64,000 nucleotides of DNA from Opimibacter sp041746735 (GTDB lineage: Bacteria > Bacteroidota > Bacteroidia > Chitinophagales > Saprospiraceae): assembly GCA_041746735.1 (NCBI GenBank), contig JBGTGP010000010.1, positions 32,945 to 96,944 of the forward strand. Direction: 5' to 3'. Below the pieces are notes generated by a model that was given only the letters and a program-made list of their open reading frames with translations, had not been told where the DNA came from and did no database searches. Position numbers and translations under genes: made by a program. This document shows, piece by piece, positions 41,615-49,810 of this stretch (position 1 is the stretch's first letter; each line of letters opens with the position of its first letter).

Positions 41615-42307
41615 TTATCCCTCCCGGATGGCCCCCAGCGTGATTTCAAGCCGAATTTCATCATTGATAAAATCATCCCGGAGATTATCAAAGAATTTTT
41701 TAGACTTGAATCTGATATCCCATTCGGACCTGTCGATGACAAAAGGCTCCGTCGTCACCTTGATGGCATTCGGGTTGGCCAGGTCCAGCCGGGCTTTGAT
41801 GTGGACCGGATTCGTGATGTCCTTGATGGTCAGTTGGCCCAATATCAAATGGGTGCCCACAGGATCATCGGTCAGGACCGAGGAGCTCAATATGGTATAT
41901 GTGGCCGTTGGATATTGGGTGACATTAAAGAAATCAGTTTCTTTACCCGGAACTGTTCCGCGGAGATGCCCCTGAAGATTATTTTTCATTTCAACAGCCA
42001 TGTCGTCGGTCACGACCAGTTCATCCATTTGAAGGGTGATCGTCCCACCGGTGAGGAGATCATCCTGGATATAGATCGTGCCGCCAGATATCGGGACGAT
42101 ACCTTTATGTGAACCTGTGGGCTTGAAGCCCTGCCATTGAATCTGGCTTCGCGGTGCATCGACGAGGTAAGCCTCTCCTTTAGGTTCACCGCTGGTGACC
42201 ATGGTGTCAGAAGTGGATTCACTCGTCTTTGTTTTGGGATTGCAACCCAATAGCATGCCTAATGTGCCGATAGCAAATATGATGTATGCATATTTCACGT
42301 GGATCAT
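41615..42307 (-). CDS. YceI-like lipoprotein
   Basis: A 230-aa lipoprotein (IIFAIGTLGMLLGCN lipobox at Cys22) with a YceI/lipocalin-like beta barrel from about residue 45 on. Characteristic YceI strands are SQIQWQGFKPTGSHKGIVPI, FFNVTQYPTATYTI and LGQLTIKDITNPV. YceI proteins bind polyisoprenoid or other long hydrophobic molecules in the periplasm. It is the second gene after the MerR/B12-type regulator, 19 nt away. That pairing is known from light-regulated LitR/CarH operons and hints at isoprenoid or carotenoid-related control. Confidence 0.88.
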   Translation of the reverse strand: MIHVKYAYIIFAIGTLGMLLGCNPKTKTSESTSDTMVTSGEPKGEAYLVDAPRSQIQWQGFKPTGSHKGIVPISGGTIYIQDDLLTGGTITLQMDELVVTDDMAVEMKNNLQGHLRGTVPGKETDFFNVTQYPTATYTILSSSVLTDDPVGTHLILGQLTIKDITNPVHIKARLDLANPNAIKVTTEPFVIDRSEWDIRFKSKKFFDNLRDDFINDEIRLEITLGAIREG

Positions 42308-42326
42308 AATGTAGTGTTTTGGTGGG

Positions 42327-43214
42327 TTATGAAATCAGATTTTGAAGATTTTCCTGGAGTTGGCTTGCAAATCGAATCGTTTCCTCGATCGTGTCTAAAA
42401 CGACAACCCGGCCCGCATACGGACTCCAGTCTTCGTCTGAAGCTCGGCCGGAAATAATGAACGGAAGCGTCGTGCGGGTGAGAATTTCTTTTACAAATGG
42501 TCCAAATTGCCAATGAACGGGGTCAGCATTGACCAATAGCAGACAATCGGCCTGTGATCTGTTGAGTCCGGCGACGGCACAATCCTGACTAATACCGCAA
42601 CCCAGATCCGTAACGCAGAGACCCTGTTTGCGAAGAAAATAATGCATGAATAGATGACTCAGCTCCTGCTGGTTACCCTTAGGTAGCAGGGTGATTACTT
42701 TTGGACCTTCACAATGATGCGGCAGCGTATCGATCTCCCGGATGGTTTTCCGCCGGATGAGTTCTCGGAAACAAACCTCATGCGCTTCCTCGATCTGGCC
42801 GGACAACCACATCAGTTCCATTTCTTCCAACAACGGCAGGATCAGAGTCATCAGCGTGGATTCAAAACCTCTGGAGCGAATCGCCTGATCCAGGATCTGG
42901 CTCATTACCGTGACATCCATGTCGCCAACGGCATGTTTCATTCTGGCACTTTCGTCTTGTGTATCAGCAGAAAGTCGTTTGCTTTCGGCCTCCATTTCTT
43001 CCGGGGTCATTTCCGAGATTCTGGAAATCCGGAAACCATGATGATAGAGATTCAGAACCAGCATGAGTACCTTTAGGTCGGAATCAAGGTAGTAGCGAAT
43101 ATTGGTGTCCGTACGTTGAGGTTTCAGAAAGGCATAGCGCTTTTCCCACACCCGAAGAGTATGCGTTTTGACACCGGTCAGTTCGGCCAGATCACGGATG
43201 CTGTAGATTCCCAC
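42327..43214 (-). CDS. MerR-family regulator with cobalamin-binding-like domain (CarH/LitR-like)
   Basis: A 295-aa regulator. The N-terminal MerR helix-turn-helix (YSIRDLAELTGVKTHTLRVW then EKRY) is followed by a four-helix cobalamin cap (about 90-170) and a Rossmann B12-binding-like domain (about 175-290, LPKGNQQELSHLFMHYFLRK). CarH/LitR repressors release DNA on light through adenosylcobalamin. Here the cap reads WLSGQIEEAHEVCF where the family has a Wx9EH motif, so the His is Val. The lower-ligand region has GNQQEL instead of a GExHxL form. Cobalamin binding may therefore be lost. Start codon GTG. Upstream of and cotranscribed with the YceI gene. Confidence 0.85.
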   Translation of the reverse strand: MGIYSIRDLAELTGVKTHTLRVWEKRYAFLKPQRTDTNIRYYLDSDLKVLMLVLNLYHHGFRISRISEMTPEEMEAESKRLSADTQDESARMKHAVGDMDVTVMSQILDQAIRSRGFESTLMTLILPLLEEMELMWLSGQIEEAHEVCFRELIRRKTIREIDTLPHHCEGPKVITLLPKGNQQELSHLFMHYFLRKQGLCVTDLGCGISQDCAVAGLNRSQADCLLLVNADPVHWQFGPFVKEILTRTTLPFIISGRASDEDWSPYAGRVVVLDTIEETIRFASQLQENLQNLIS

Positions 43215-43347
43215 AAATTCGATTCAGATAGGCGAGTATACGGTAAATTTTATTTAGGGGTACAATCACAACAGTTCGGCATTGGATATTGTTTTTCACC
43301 GGATATTGCAGTTTGAGCCCTGGCTCAACACTAAATAGTCAAGCAAC

Positions 43348-44514
43348 ATGCGCATTGGAATAGTGTGTTATCCCACCTACGGAGGGAGTGGAGTGGTGGC
43401 CACGGAACTGGGTCTGGCCCTCGCGGAGAAAGGACATCAGATCCATTTTATCACCTACAAGAGGCCGGTGCGCCTGACTCATTTTCAGGAAAATGTATTT
43501 TTCCATGAGGTCAATACGGAGGAGTATCCCTTGTTTGACTATGCACCTTATGATACAACACTGACCAGCAAACTGGTGGATGTTGTGAAGTATGAAAAGC
43601 TGGACCTGCTCCACGTGCATTATGCTATTCCGCATGCCACAGTAGCATTTTTGGCCAAACAGATCCTGGCGGACGAAGGGATTTATATTCCGGTCATCAC
43701 GACCCTGCACGGGACGGATATTACGTTGGTCGGTAGTGACCGGTCTTTTGCACCTGTCGTCGCTTTTAGCATCAACAAGAGTGACGGTGTCACAGCCGTA
43801 TCCAACCATCTGAAACAACAGACCTGCGAACAGCTCAAGATTAAAAAGGAGATTGAGGTGATCTATAACTTTATCGACTTTTCACGATTCAGCAGGACCA
43901 ATAAAGAACATTTCCGGAAAGCGATTGCGCCTGACGGAGAAAAAATCCTCGTACATACCAGCAATTTCCGGAAGGTCAAGCGGATTGACGATGTTATCAT
44001 GATTTTTAAGATCGTTCAGAAAAAGATCCCTTCAAAATTGCTGTTGGTAGGTGATGGCCCTGAACGGCCACGGCTAGAACGTCTCACACGTGAGTTAGGA
44101 CTCTATGATCACGTTCGGTTTTTGGGCAAACAGGATGCGATCGAGGAGATCTTGGCCGTCGCGGATTTGTTTCTGATCCCATCAGCCAATGAAAGCTTTG
44201 GTCTTGCCGCACTGGAAGCCATGGCCTGTGAGGTGCCTGTCATTTCCTCCAATGCCGGAGGATTGCCTGAAGTCAACCTTCATGGGGAAACCGGCTTTTT
44301 GTCCGAAGTCGGAGATGTAGAGGGAATGGCACAAAATGCCCTGTTGCTACTCGAAGATGAAACCCGGTTAAAGGAATTTGGCTCCAATGCACTACATCAG
44401 GCCAAACAATTTGATATCAGCATCATTCTGCCACAATATGAATCTTATTACAAGAAAGTGGTGGAGCGTTTTCAATTTCAGGATCGTCATTCCCGAAAAG
44501 CTATTCCTGTTTAG
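43348..44514 (+). CDS. bshA: N-acetyl-alpha-D-glucosaminyl L-malate synthase BshA
   Basis: GT4 glycosyltransferase, 388 aa, catalysing the first step of bacillithiol synthesis (UDP-GlcNAc + L-malate). The N-terminal MRIGIVCYPTYGGSGVVATE is nearly invariant in BshA. HVHYAIPHATVAFLAK and TLHGTDITLVGSD are malate-side motifs, and the UDP site has SANESFGLAALEAMACEVPV. Bacillithiol is the main low-molecular-weight thiol of many Bacteroidota; bshB and bshC are not in the window. Single gene, divergent from the MerR regulator and convergent with paaE. Confidence 0.93.
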   Translation: MRIGIVCYPTYGGSGVVATELGLALAEKGHQIHFITYKRPVRLTHFQENVFFHEVNTEEYPLFDYAPYDTTLTSKLVDVVKYEKLDLLHVHYAIPHATVAFLAKQILADEGIYIPVITTLHGTDITLVGSDRSFAPVVAFSINKSDGVTAVSNHLKQQTCEQLKIKKEIEVIYNFIDFSRFSRTNKEHFRKAIAPDGEKILVHTSNFRKVKRIDDVIMIFKIVQKKIPSKLLLVGDGPERPRLERLTRELGLYDHVRFLGKQDAIEEILAVADLFLIPSANESFGLAALEAMACEVPVISSNAGGLPEVNLHGETGFLSEVGDVEGMAQNALLLLEDETRLKEFGSNALHQAKQFDISIILPQYESYYKKVVERFQFQDRHSRKAIPV

Positions 44515-44527
44515 AACGAAAGCCGGA

Positions 44528-45640
44528 TTATTCGTCAAATGTAATTTCAACCGTTTCGGTGAGGGGTCGTGACTGGCACGCCAGAATGAAATTATTTTCC
44601 ACCTCCTTATCACTGAGGGCAAAACAAGCATCCATTTCAACCTTGCCGCTGATCAGTTTGGCTATACAGGTAGCACAGGCACCGCTGTGGCAAGAGTATG
44701 GCGCATCATAGCCACGGTCCAGCATCGTGTCGAGGATTGTTTTATCTGTCACGTCTACGACCAGGGTCTGACCCCGAAGATGTACGGTCACTTGTGAAGG
44801 CTGACCTTTTGTTTTTTGCTTTCCAGTAGCCGAACCACTACCAGGATCCGTGGCGGGTGTGAAGAATTCTTTACGAATCTGTTCTTCCGGTATACCTGCT
44901 TCAACCAACGTCTTATCGGCCATAACAATAAAATCACCGGGGCCGCACAGAAAGAAAAGATCATGGCTTCGGGTCGATGGATGTTGTTGCAACAGATCCT
45001 TAAGCTGGGCCGGATTTATACGGCCGCGAAGTCCTTTCCACTCGGATTTTTTCTTTCCAAACAGTGATTTCATGATCTGCATTCCGCTGCCATCAGGCTT
45101 CGACAGCGTATGATAGACAAAGAACTGATTCGAGTATTTGGCTGTCAATCGCTCCAGATCCTCTTTGAAAATAATTTGATCTTCACTTCGGCTTCCATAG
45201 AGGAGTATCACGGTGCTTTTAGGTTCTTTTTCTAAAACAAACCGTGCAATGGACATGAGCGGGGTGATGCCACTACCTGCGCCGATCAGGTAGATGTTTC
45301 GTTTCTGGTCCGGCCCGAAATCTGCGGTAAATCGGCCTTCGGGAGGTAATATGTCCAAAGTATCACCTGGCTTTAGCCGCCGGCACAGTAAGGGGGAAAT
45401 CTTGCCGCCCTGCACTTCTTTAACTGTAATGGCGAGAAAAGGGTCTTCCGGAACTGAACTGATCGAGTACGATCTGCGCAGTTCCTTTCCGCCATCTACC
45501 CATTTGACCGTGATGTATTGTCCGGGCTTGTAGTGAAGGGTATCTCGTTGTCCGGCAGGAAACTCCAGTAGAATACTGACTGTATCACTCGTCTCTTGTT
45601 TCAGTTCCCTGATGGTCATGGGAATAAATGCACCACTCAT
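44528..45640 (-). CDS. paaE: PaaE-type ferredoxin-NADP reductase with C-terminal 2Fe-2S domain
   Basis: A 370-aa electron-transfer protein. The FAD domain has RRSYSISSVP near residue 55, the NAD(P)H domain has YLIGAGSGITPLMSIARFVL and LFFLCGPGDFI, and a Lys/Ser/Thr linker (TDPGSGSATGKQKTKGQP) leads to a plant-type 2Fe-2S ferredoxin domain with CHSGACATC and a last Cys in LACQ. This is the layout of PaaE, reductase of the phenylacetyl-CoA epoxidase. It is 13 kb from paaI and stands alone. The divergent neighbour is an alkB-like remnant, so this reductase might instead have served an alkane monooxygenase. Confidence 0.88.
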   Translation of the reverse strand: MSGAFIPMTIRELKQETSDTVSILLEFPAGQRDTLHYKPGQYITVKWVDGGKELRRSYSISSVPEDPFLAITVKEVQGGKISPLLCRRLKPGDTLDILPPEGRFTADFGPDQKRNIYLIGAGSGITPLMSIARFVLEKEPKSTVILLYGSRSEDQIIFKEDLERLTAKYSNQFFVYHTLSKPDGSGMQIMKSLFGKKKSEWKGLRGRINPAQLKDLLQQHPSTRSHDLFFLCGPGDFIVMADKTLVEAGIPEEQIRKEFFTPATDPGSGSATGKQKTKGQPSQVTVHLRGQTLVVDVTDKTILDTMLDRGYDAPYSCHSGACATCIAKLISGKVEMDACFALSDKEVENNFILACQSRPLTETVEITFDE

Positions 45641-45658
45641 ACTGTCCGGACTATTGGT

Positions 45659-45666
45659 TAATTTTG
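45659..45666 (+). promoter_or_regulatory. Orphan -7 promoter element (TAATTTTG) ahead of the alkB remnant
   Basis: Perfect TAnnTTTG, 21 nt before the ATG of a 35-codon open frame resembling the start of an alkane monooxygenase. The promoter appears preserved although the gene is truncated. It may now drive the glycosyltransferase downstream. Confidence 0.5.
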
Positions 45667-45687
45667 AAAAGTCAAAGATAGTCGCTT

Positions 45688-45795
45688 ATGAGGTTTAATG
45701 ACCTGAGATATCTGGCCGCCTATCTGGTGCCCCTTTCCTGCTTTGTCGGTTTGTATTGGGGTAGTTGGGCATCTCCGGGGGTAATGACGGGATAG
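45688..45795 (+). pseudogene. Truncated alkane 1-monooxygenase (AlkB)-like N-terminus
   Basis: 35 codons from ATG 45688 to TAG 45795. The peptide, with LRYLAAYLVPLSCFVGLYWG then SWASPG, resembles the first membrane helix of AlkB-type membrane di-iron alkane hydroxylases, which begin with a short polar stretch and a long hydrophobic helix with YxLP and GLYxGxW-like features. Everything after about residue 33, including the His boxes, is missing. A PaaE/ferredoxin reductase, a typical alkB neighbour, is divergent next to it. Identification rests on a short segment, so other polytopic proteins are possible. Confidence 0.42.
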
Positions 45796-45800
45796 AATAA

Positions 45801-45808
45801 TACCTTTG
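45801..45808 (+). promoter_or_regulatory. -7 promoter element of the GT2 gene (TACCTTTG)
   Basis: Perfect TAnnTTTG, 26 nt before the TTG start of the glycosyltransferase gene and immediately behind the alkB remnant. Confidence 0.55.
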
Positions 45809-45834
45809 CCCTCTCAACCAATAGCTAACCACAG

Positions 45835-46551
45835 TTGCCAACACTTTCCATAGTCATACCCGCTTATAATGAAGAACGGACCATCCACCTGATCCTGGAC
45901 AAAGTCCGGCAAGGCAGTCTCCCGGAAGGATGGACGAAAGAGGTTATTCTGGTCAACGATTGTTCGCGAGACCAGACCGAGGTTGCCATCCTCAAGTATC
46001 AGGCATCCTATCCTGATTTTCCCATTCGGTATTTGGCCCATGAAGTCAATCAGGGAAAAGGTGCTGCCCTGCATACCGGTATACAGTATGCCGGGGGCGA
46101 TTTTATCGTGATCCAGGATGCAGACCTTGAGTATGATCCGGAAGAGTATAATGTACTCCTGGTGCCGGTCATTAAGGGATTTGCGGATGTTGTCTATGGT
46201 AGCCGGTTTATGGGTGGCAAACCTCATCGGATCCTCTTTTTCTGGCATTCGATCGGCAACCGGTTCTTAACCCATATCTCCAACATCTTTACCAACCTCA
46301 ATCTCACGGATATGGAGACCTGTTATAAATTATTCAGGTCGGATATTGTGAAGGGCCTCATCTTAAAGGAAAAACGTTTTGGATTTGAACCGGAGGTCAC
46401 CGCTAAGATTTCCAGAGTCCCGGGTGTTCGTATTTATGAGGTGGGGATTTCTTACTATGGTCGTACCTATGCCGAAGGCAAAAAGATCGGATGGCGGGAT
46501 GGATTCCGGGCGATTTATTGCATTCTCAAATACAATCTCTGGGCAAGATAG
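45835..46551 (+). CDS. Family 2 glycosyltransferase (dolichol/undecaprenyl-phosphate sugar synthase type)
   Basis: A 238-aa GT2 enzyme with a GT-A fold. LSIVIPAYNEERTIHLIL opens the nucleotide-sugar domain, VNDCSRDQT carries the first Asp, VIQDADLEYDPEEY the DxD-like metal site, and YGSRFMGGKPHRI is typical of polyprenyl-phosphate glycosyltransferases. No C-terminal membrane helices are present. It starts with TTG; no ATG fits before the conserved LSIVIP strand. The CutC gene begins 8 nt after its stop, so the two are probably cotranscribed. Confidence 0.88.
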   Translation: MPTLSIVIPAYNEERTIHLILDKVRQGSLPEGWTKEVILVNDCSRDQTEVAILKYQASYPDFPIRYLAHEVNQGKGAALHTGIQYAGGDFIVIQDADLEYDPEEYNVLLVPVIKGFADVVYGSRFMGGKPHRILFFWHSIGNRFLTHISNIFTNLNLTDMETCYKLFRSDIVKGLILKEKRFGFEPEVTAKISRVPGVRIYEVGISYYGRTYAEGKKIGWRDGFRAIYCILKYNLWAR

Positions 46552-46559
46552 CACGCTCT

Positions 46560-47180
46560 ATGGACCGGGAACTACCCTACCAGTTGGAAGCATGTGTGAC
46601 ATCCCCGGAGGAAGCCCTGGAAGCCGAATTCCGTGGTGCTCATCGACTGGAACTTTGCACCCGACTGGAGACAGAGGGGATGACTCCGGATACTGACCTT
46701 GTCCAGGCCGTACTCGATCGGGTCAATATCCCGGTGAGGATCATGGTGCGGGAGACAGTGTCAGATTTTGAGGCAGATGATCGAACAATGCAGCGTATGA
46801 TCGAAGCGATCGAACGGTGCAAACATTTTCAGGTGGATGGCTTTGTTTTCGGGATACTGAAAGACCAACAGTTGGATCGTCAGGGCACGCAAACGCTCTT
46901 GGAGCATACATTCCCATTTCGGGTGACCCTCCACAAAGCCCTGGATCAATCTTACAATTGGATGGCAGATATTGGATGGCTCAATGGTCAGGATCAGGTA
47001 GATACGATCCTCACTGCAGGCGGTGCAGCAAAAGCAATGGAAGGCGTTGACAGAATCCGCCTCATGGATTCTGTTTTTCGCGGGGATATTATGGCTGCAG
47101 GGAAAATTACACCCGAACAACTTCCCGAATTACATGAACAGTTAGGCCTTCGGTGGTACCACGGAAGAGCCATTGTCTAA
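46560..47180 (+). CDS. cutC: CutC family protein (copper homeostasis protein-like)
   Basis: A 206-aa TIM-barrel protein of the CutC family, with LEACVTSPEEALEAEFRGAH, RLELCTRLETEGMTPD, PVRIMVRE, GFVFGILKD, RVTLHKALDQ and ILTAGGAAKAMEG. The family was linked to copper tolerance in E. coli, but its enzymatic role is still unsettled. It is somewhat shorter than the E. coli protein (about 248 aa). ATG 46560 lies 8 nt after the glycosyltransferase stop. Convergent with the polysaccharide deacetylase gene. Confidence 0.88.
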   Translation: MDRELPYQLEACVTSPEEALEAEFRGAHRLELCTRLETEGMTPDTDLVQAVLDRVNIPVRIMVRETVSDFEADDRTMQRMIEAIERCKHFQVDGFVFGILKDQQLDRQGTQTLLEHTFPFRVTLHKALDQSYNWMADIGWLNGQDQVDTILTAGGAAKAMEGVDRIRLMDSVFRGDIMAAGKITPEQLPELHEQLGLRWYHGRAIV

Positions 47181-47198
47181 CATCGTCTGAAAACAATG

Positions 47199-47855
47199 TT
47201 ACACGGCGACGCGCATCCTTCGCTCAGTGACAGCAGGACTCATAGCGGGGAGCGCCTGAAAAGAATACCCTAATGACGCAAAATGATCCAGCACTTTGGG
47301 GAGGGCATAACGCAGATTTTTTTCGGCTTTAAGGCTGTCGTGAAAAACAATGATCGATCCGGACTTGGCGTGATCAATCACATTTTGATAGCAGGCTTCC
47401 GGTGTGAGATCACGGTCAAAATCTCCACTTAATACGTCCCACATAATGATCCTGTAGTGACGCTGTAAAAAATGGATCTGGCTGGGCTTCATTTTGCCAT
47501 ACGGTGGACGGAATAAACCGCTATGGACCATACGGGCACAGTGCCGGATGTTATGGAAATAAGAGAGATTCTCCGTTGACCACCCTGAAAGGTGATTCTG
47601 TGTGTGATTGCCAACGGTGTGACCTTCATCAATGAGTTGGTGGTAAATAGCAGGATATTTCCGGACATTATCTCCTACGCAAAAGAATGTAGCCTTGGCA
47701 TTATACTTCCCGAGTACGTCCATAACCCAGGGAGTCACTTCGGGGATAGGACCGTCATCAAAAGTGAGATACAAAACATTTCGGTCACCGGACATTTTCC
47801 AGATCAGGTCCGGAAACAGTGCCTGGACATATTGAGGTGTATGAACTAAATACAT
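47199..47855 (-). CDS. Polysaccharide deacetylase (NodB domain)
   Basis: A 218-aa carbohydrate esterase family 4 protein. NodB motifs are in order: VLYLTFDDGPIPEVTP (catalytic Asp and metal Asp), VGNHTQNHLSG (two metal His), LFRPPYGKMKPSQ and WDVLSGDFDR. A final IIVFHDSLKA carries the late catalytic His. No signal peptide is visible at the N-terminus, so it may be cytoplasmic or anchored otherwise. These enzymes remove N- or O-acetyl groups from peptidoglycan or exopolysaccharide. Confidence 0.88.
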   Translation of the reverse strand: MYLVHTPQYVQALFPDLIWKMSGDRNVLYLTFDDGPIPEVTPWVMDVLGKYNAKATFFCVGDNVRKYPAIYHQLIDEGHTVGNHTQNHLSGWSTENLSYFHNIRHCARMVHSGLFRPPYGKMKPSQIHFLQRHYRIIMWDVLSGDFDRDLTPEACYQNVIDHAKSGSIIVFHDSLKAEKNLRYALPKVLDHFASLGYSFQALPAMSPAVTERRMRVAV

Positions 47856-47892
47856 GGTCAGTGGCTCGGAGTATAAGGGTTCATGGATTGGC

Positions 47893-47900
47893 TATCTTTG
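47893..47900 (+). promoter_or_regulatory. -7 promoter element upstream of gltX (TATCTTTG)
   Basis: Perfect TAnnTTTG, leaving a 144-nt AT-rich leader before the gltX ATG. This is much longer than other leaders in the window and leaves room for leader-based control. No T-box or riboswitch fold was recognised in it. Confidence 0.5.
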
Positions 47901-48044
47901 CCGGAGGGAAATTCTGATTTTGCATTTCTTAAATGCTCTCTTAACGTAAAATGGTATACAAATGCTGTTTTAATATTGAAAATCAGCCCTTTTAGTGTAA
48001 AAATGACCTGTTTTTAAAATCGGGTGCAAAAGTACAAACAATTC

Positions 48045-49568
48045 ATGACACGACTCAGATTCGCCCCCAGTCCCACAGGAGCCCTTCATATCGGGGGTAT
48101 ACGCACAGCACTCTATAATTTTCTACTGGCCCGTCAGTCGGGCGGAACCTTCATTCTCCGGATTGAGGACACGGATCAAACCCGCTACGTCCCGGGTGCG
48201 GAAGATTATATTATACGGGCTCTCGATTGGCTCGGCCTGACACCGGACGAAGGTCCGGTTCAGGGAGGCTCAGCCGGTCCATATCGCCAATCCGAAAGGA
48301 CTGCCATATACCAGGAGTATGCGATGAAACTCGTGGCCACGGGAAAAGCCTATTTGGCATTTGATACCCCTGAAGAACTTGATCAGATGCGACAGCGCCT
48401 CCAGGATAAGGGAATGAGTATGCCCAAGTATGATGCCGCTGTCCGGAAGGAAATGAACAATAGCCTGACGCGTAGTGCCGGGGAGGTAGAGGCACAACTT
48501 CAGAAAAAAGTGCCGTACACGATCCGGCTTCGGGTGGATCCCGGTCATCAGGTTTCCATAGTGGATAAGATTCGTGGAGAAGTGGTGTTTGACAGTACGG
48601 AGCTGGATGATAAAGTACTCCTGAAAGCAGATGGCTTTCCTACCTACCATCTGGCGAATGTAGTCGATGATCATCTGATGGGAATCACAGATGTTATCCG
48701 GGGAGAAGAATGGTTACCCAGCACGGCCCACCACGTGCTTTTATATCAGGCCTTTGGTTGGCAGGATACCATGCCGGAGTTTTCACATCTGCCGCTCATC
48801 CTCAAACCCAATGGCCAGGGAAAGCTCAGCAAACGGGACGGGCAAAAATTTGGTTTTCCGGTCTTTCCGCTGGGCTGGCCTTCAGAAAATCCGGACGAAT
48901 CCATCGCCGGATTTGACACCTTTGGATTTGAGCCGGAAGCCGTCATAAATTTTCTGGCCTTTCTGGGCTGGAATCCGGGAACCGAGCAAGAAATTTTTTC
49001 TATTCGGGAATTGATCGGAGTGTTTGATCCTGGGCGTATTCACAAGTCCGGCGCCAGATTTGACTATGATAAAGCCTTGTGGTTTAATCAGCAGTATGTG
49101 CAACAGTTACGATATACCGAGGCTGAAACCCGGCTGAAACACTATGCTGCTGAAGCCGGATACGCACCAGATTCTACAAGGCTGGAAGGCGTCTTTAACC
49201 TGCTTCAACCCAGAATACACCGACTCAGTGAGATCATCAGCCAGGGGTATTATTTTTTTAGCGATGCGCTGCACTATGAGGACGAAGACATCCGTAAAAA
49301 ATGGGATCCGGCAGTCGGACTGGTGATGGAAGAGATTGCCGACGCCTTCAAAACAGTAGTTCCTTTTACTGCCGAAGCAAGTGCCTCCACAGCTAAAGCC
49401 ATCATTCAGACATCAGGCCTGAAAATGGGCGTGATCATGCCGCTGCTGAGAGCTTCCCTGAGTGGGACGATGCAAGGACCGGATGTTTTTGGCATTGCAT
49501 CGGTGCTGGGGTCGGAGCAAACCATTCAGCGATTCCATTTGTTTGTAAAACGCTACCATGCCTCGTAA
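48045..49568 (+). CDS. gltX: Glutamyl-tRNA synthetase
   Basis: Class I aminoacyl-tRNA synthetase, 507 aa from ATG 48045 (MTRLRFAPSPTGALHIGGIR). It has the HIGH-like ALHIGG motif, FILRIEDTDQTR, DGFPTYHLANVVDDHLMGIT, the RGEEWLPSTAHH segment and the KMSKR-like KLSKRDG. The C-terminal anticodon-binding helical bundle follows from about residue 340. A start at 48024 would add only seven residues. The last 11 nt overlap the small gene at 49558. Confidence 0.96.
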   Translation: MTRLRFAPSPTGALHIGGIRTALYNFLLARQSGGTFILRIEDTDQTRYVPGAEDYIIRALDWLGLTPDEGPVQGGSAGPYRQSERTAIYQEYAMKLVATGKAYLAFDTPEELDQMRQRLQDKGMSMPKYDAAVRKEMNNSLTRSAGEVEAQLQKKVPYTIRLRVDPGHQVSIVDKIRGEVVFDSTELDDKVLLKADGFPTYHLANVVDDHLMGITDVIRGEEWLPSTAHHVLLYQAFGWQDTMPEFSHLPLILKPNGQGKLSKRDGQKFGFPVFPLGWPSENPDESIAGFDTFGFEPEAVINFLAFLGWNPGTEQEIFSIRELIGVFDPGRIHKSGARFDYDKALWFNQQYVQQLRYTEAETRLKHYAAEAGYAPDSTRLEGVFNLLQPRIHRLSEIISQGYYFFSDALHYEDEDIRKKWDPAVGLVMEEIADAFKTVVPFTAEASASTAKAIIQTSGLKMGVIMPLLRASLSGTMQGPDVFGIASVLGSEQTIQRFHLFVKRYHAS

Positions 49569-49761
49569 AAAGAAAAAATCATCGCCCGCGTCAGATACCC
49601 CCTCGACGTTTCACAAGGACCTCAAAGGTTTTGATATACGCATCAATCCTTTCGGTGAGATGGAATCAACCTTTGATATCGATAAGATCAATACCTTCCT
49701 GAACAATCAGCTAAAAGACAAAAAGATCATACCTAAAAATAGCGCAGAGGAGAAAGAATAA
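49558..49761 (+). CDS. Small basic hypothetical protein coupled to gltX
   Basis: A 67-aa soluble protein with a Lys-rich N-terminus (MPRKKKKSS) and a conserved-looking core (GFDIRINPFGEMESTFDIDK followed by INTFLN), ending in charged residues. The ATG overlaps the gltX stop region by 11 nt, implying translational coupling. A hairpin terminator follows the stop directly. No family function is recognised. Confidence 0.72.
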   Translation: MPRKKKKSSPASDTPSTFHKDLKGFDIRINPFGEMESTFDIDKINTFLNNQLKDKKIIPKNSAEEKE

Positions 49762-49790
49762 AAAAAGCCCGGCACATGTCCGGGCTTTTA
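49761..49790 (+). terminator. Terminator of the gltX operon
   Basis: A 10-bp stem AAAAGCCCGG/CCGGGCTTTT with a 7-nt loop, preceded by an A run. It starts right at the stop codon of the small gene and can also act toward the convergent OmpH genes. Confidence 0.9.
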
Positions 49791-49810
49791 TATTGTGATG
49801 CGTCACAGGA

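Noticed and set aside
48001..48044. T-box or riboswitch in the gltX leader
   Set aside because: The leader is AT-rich and lacks any stable stem or recognisable specifier/antiterminator sequence.
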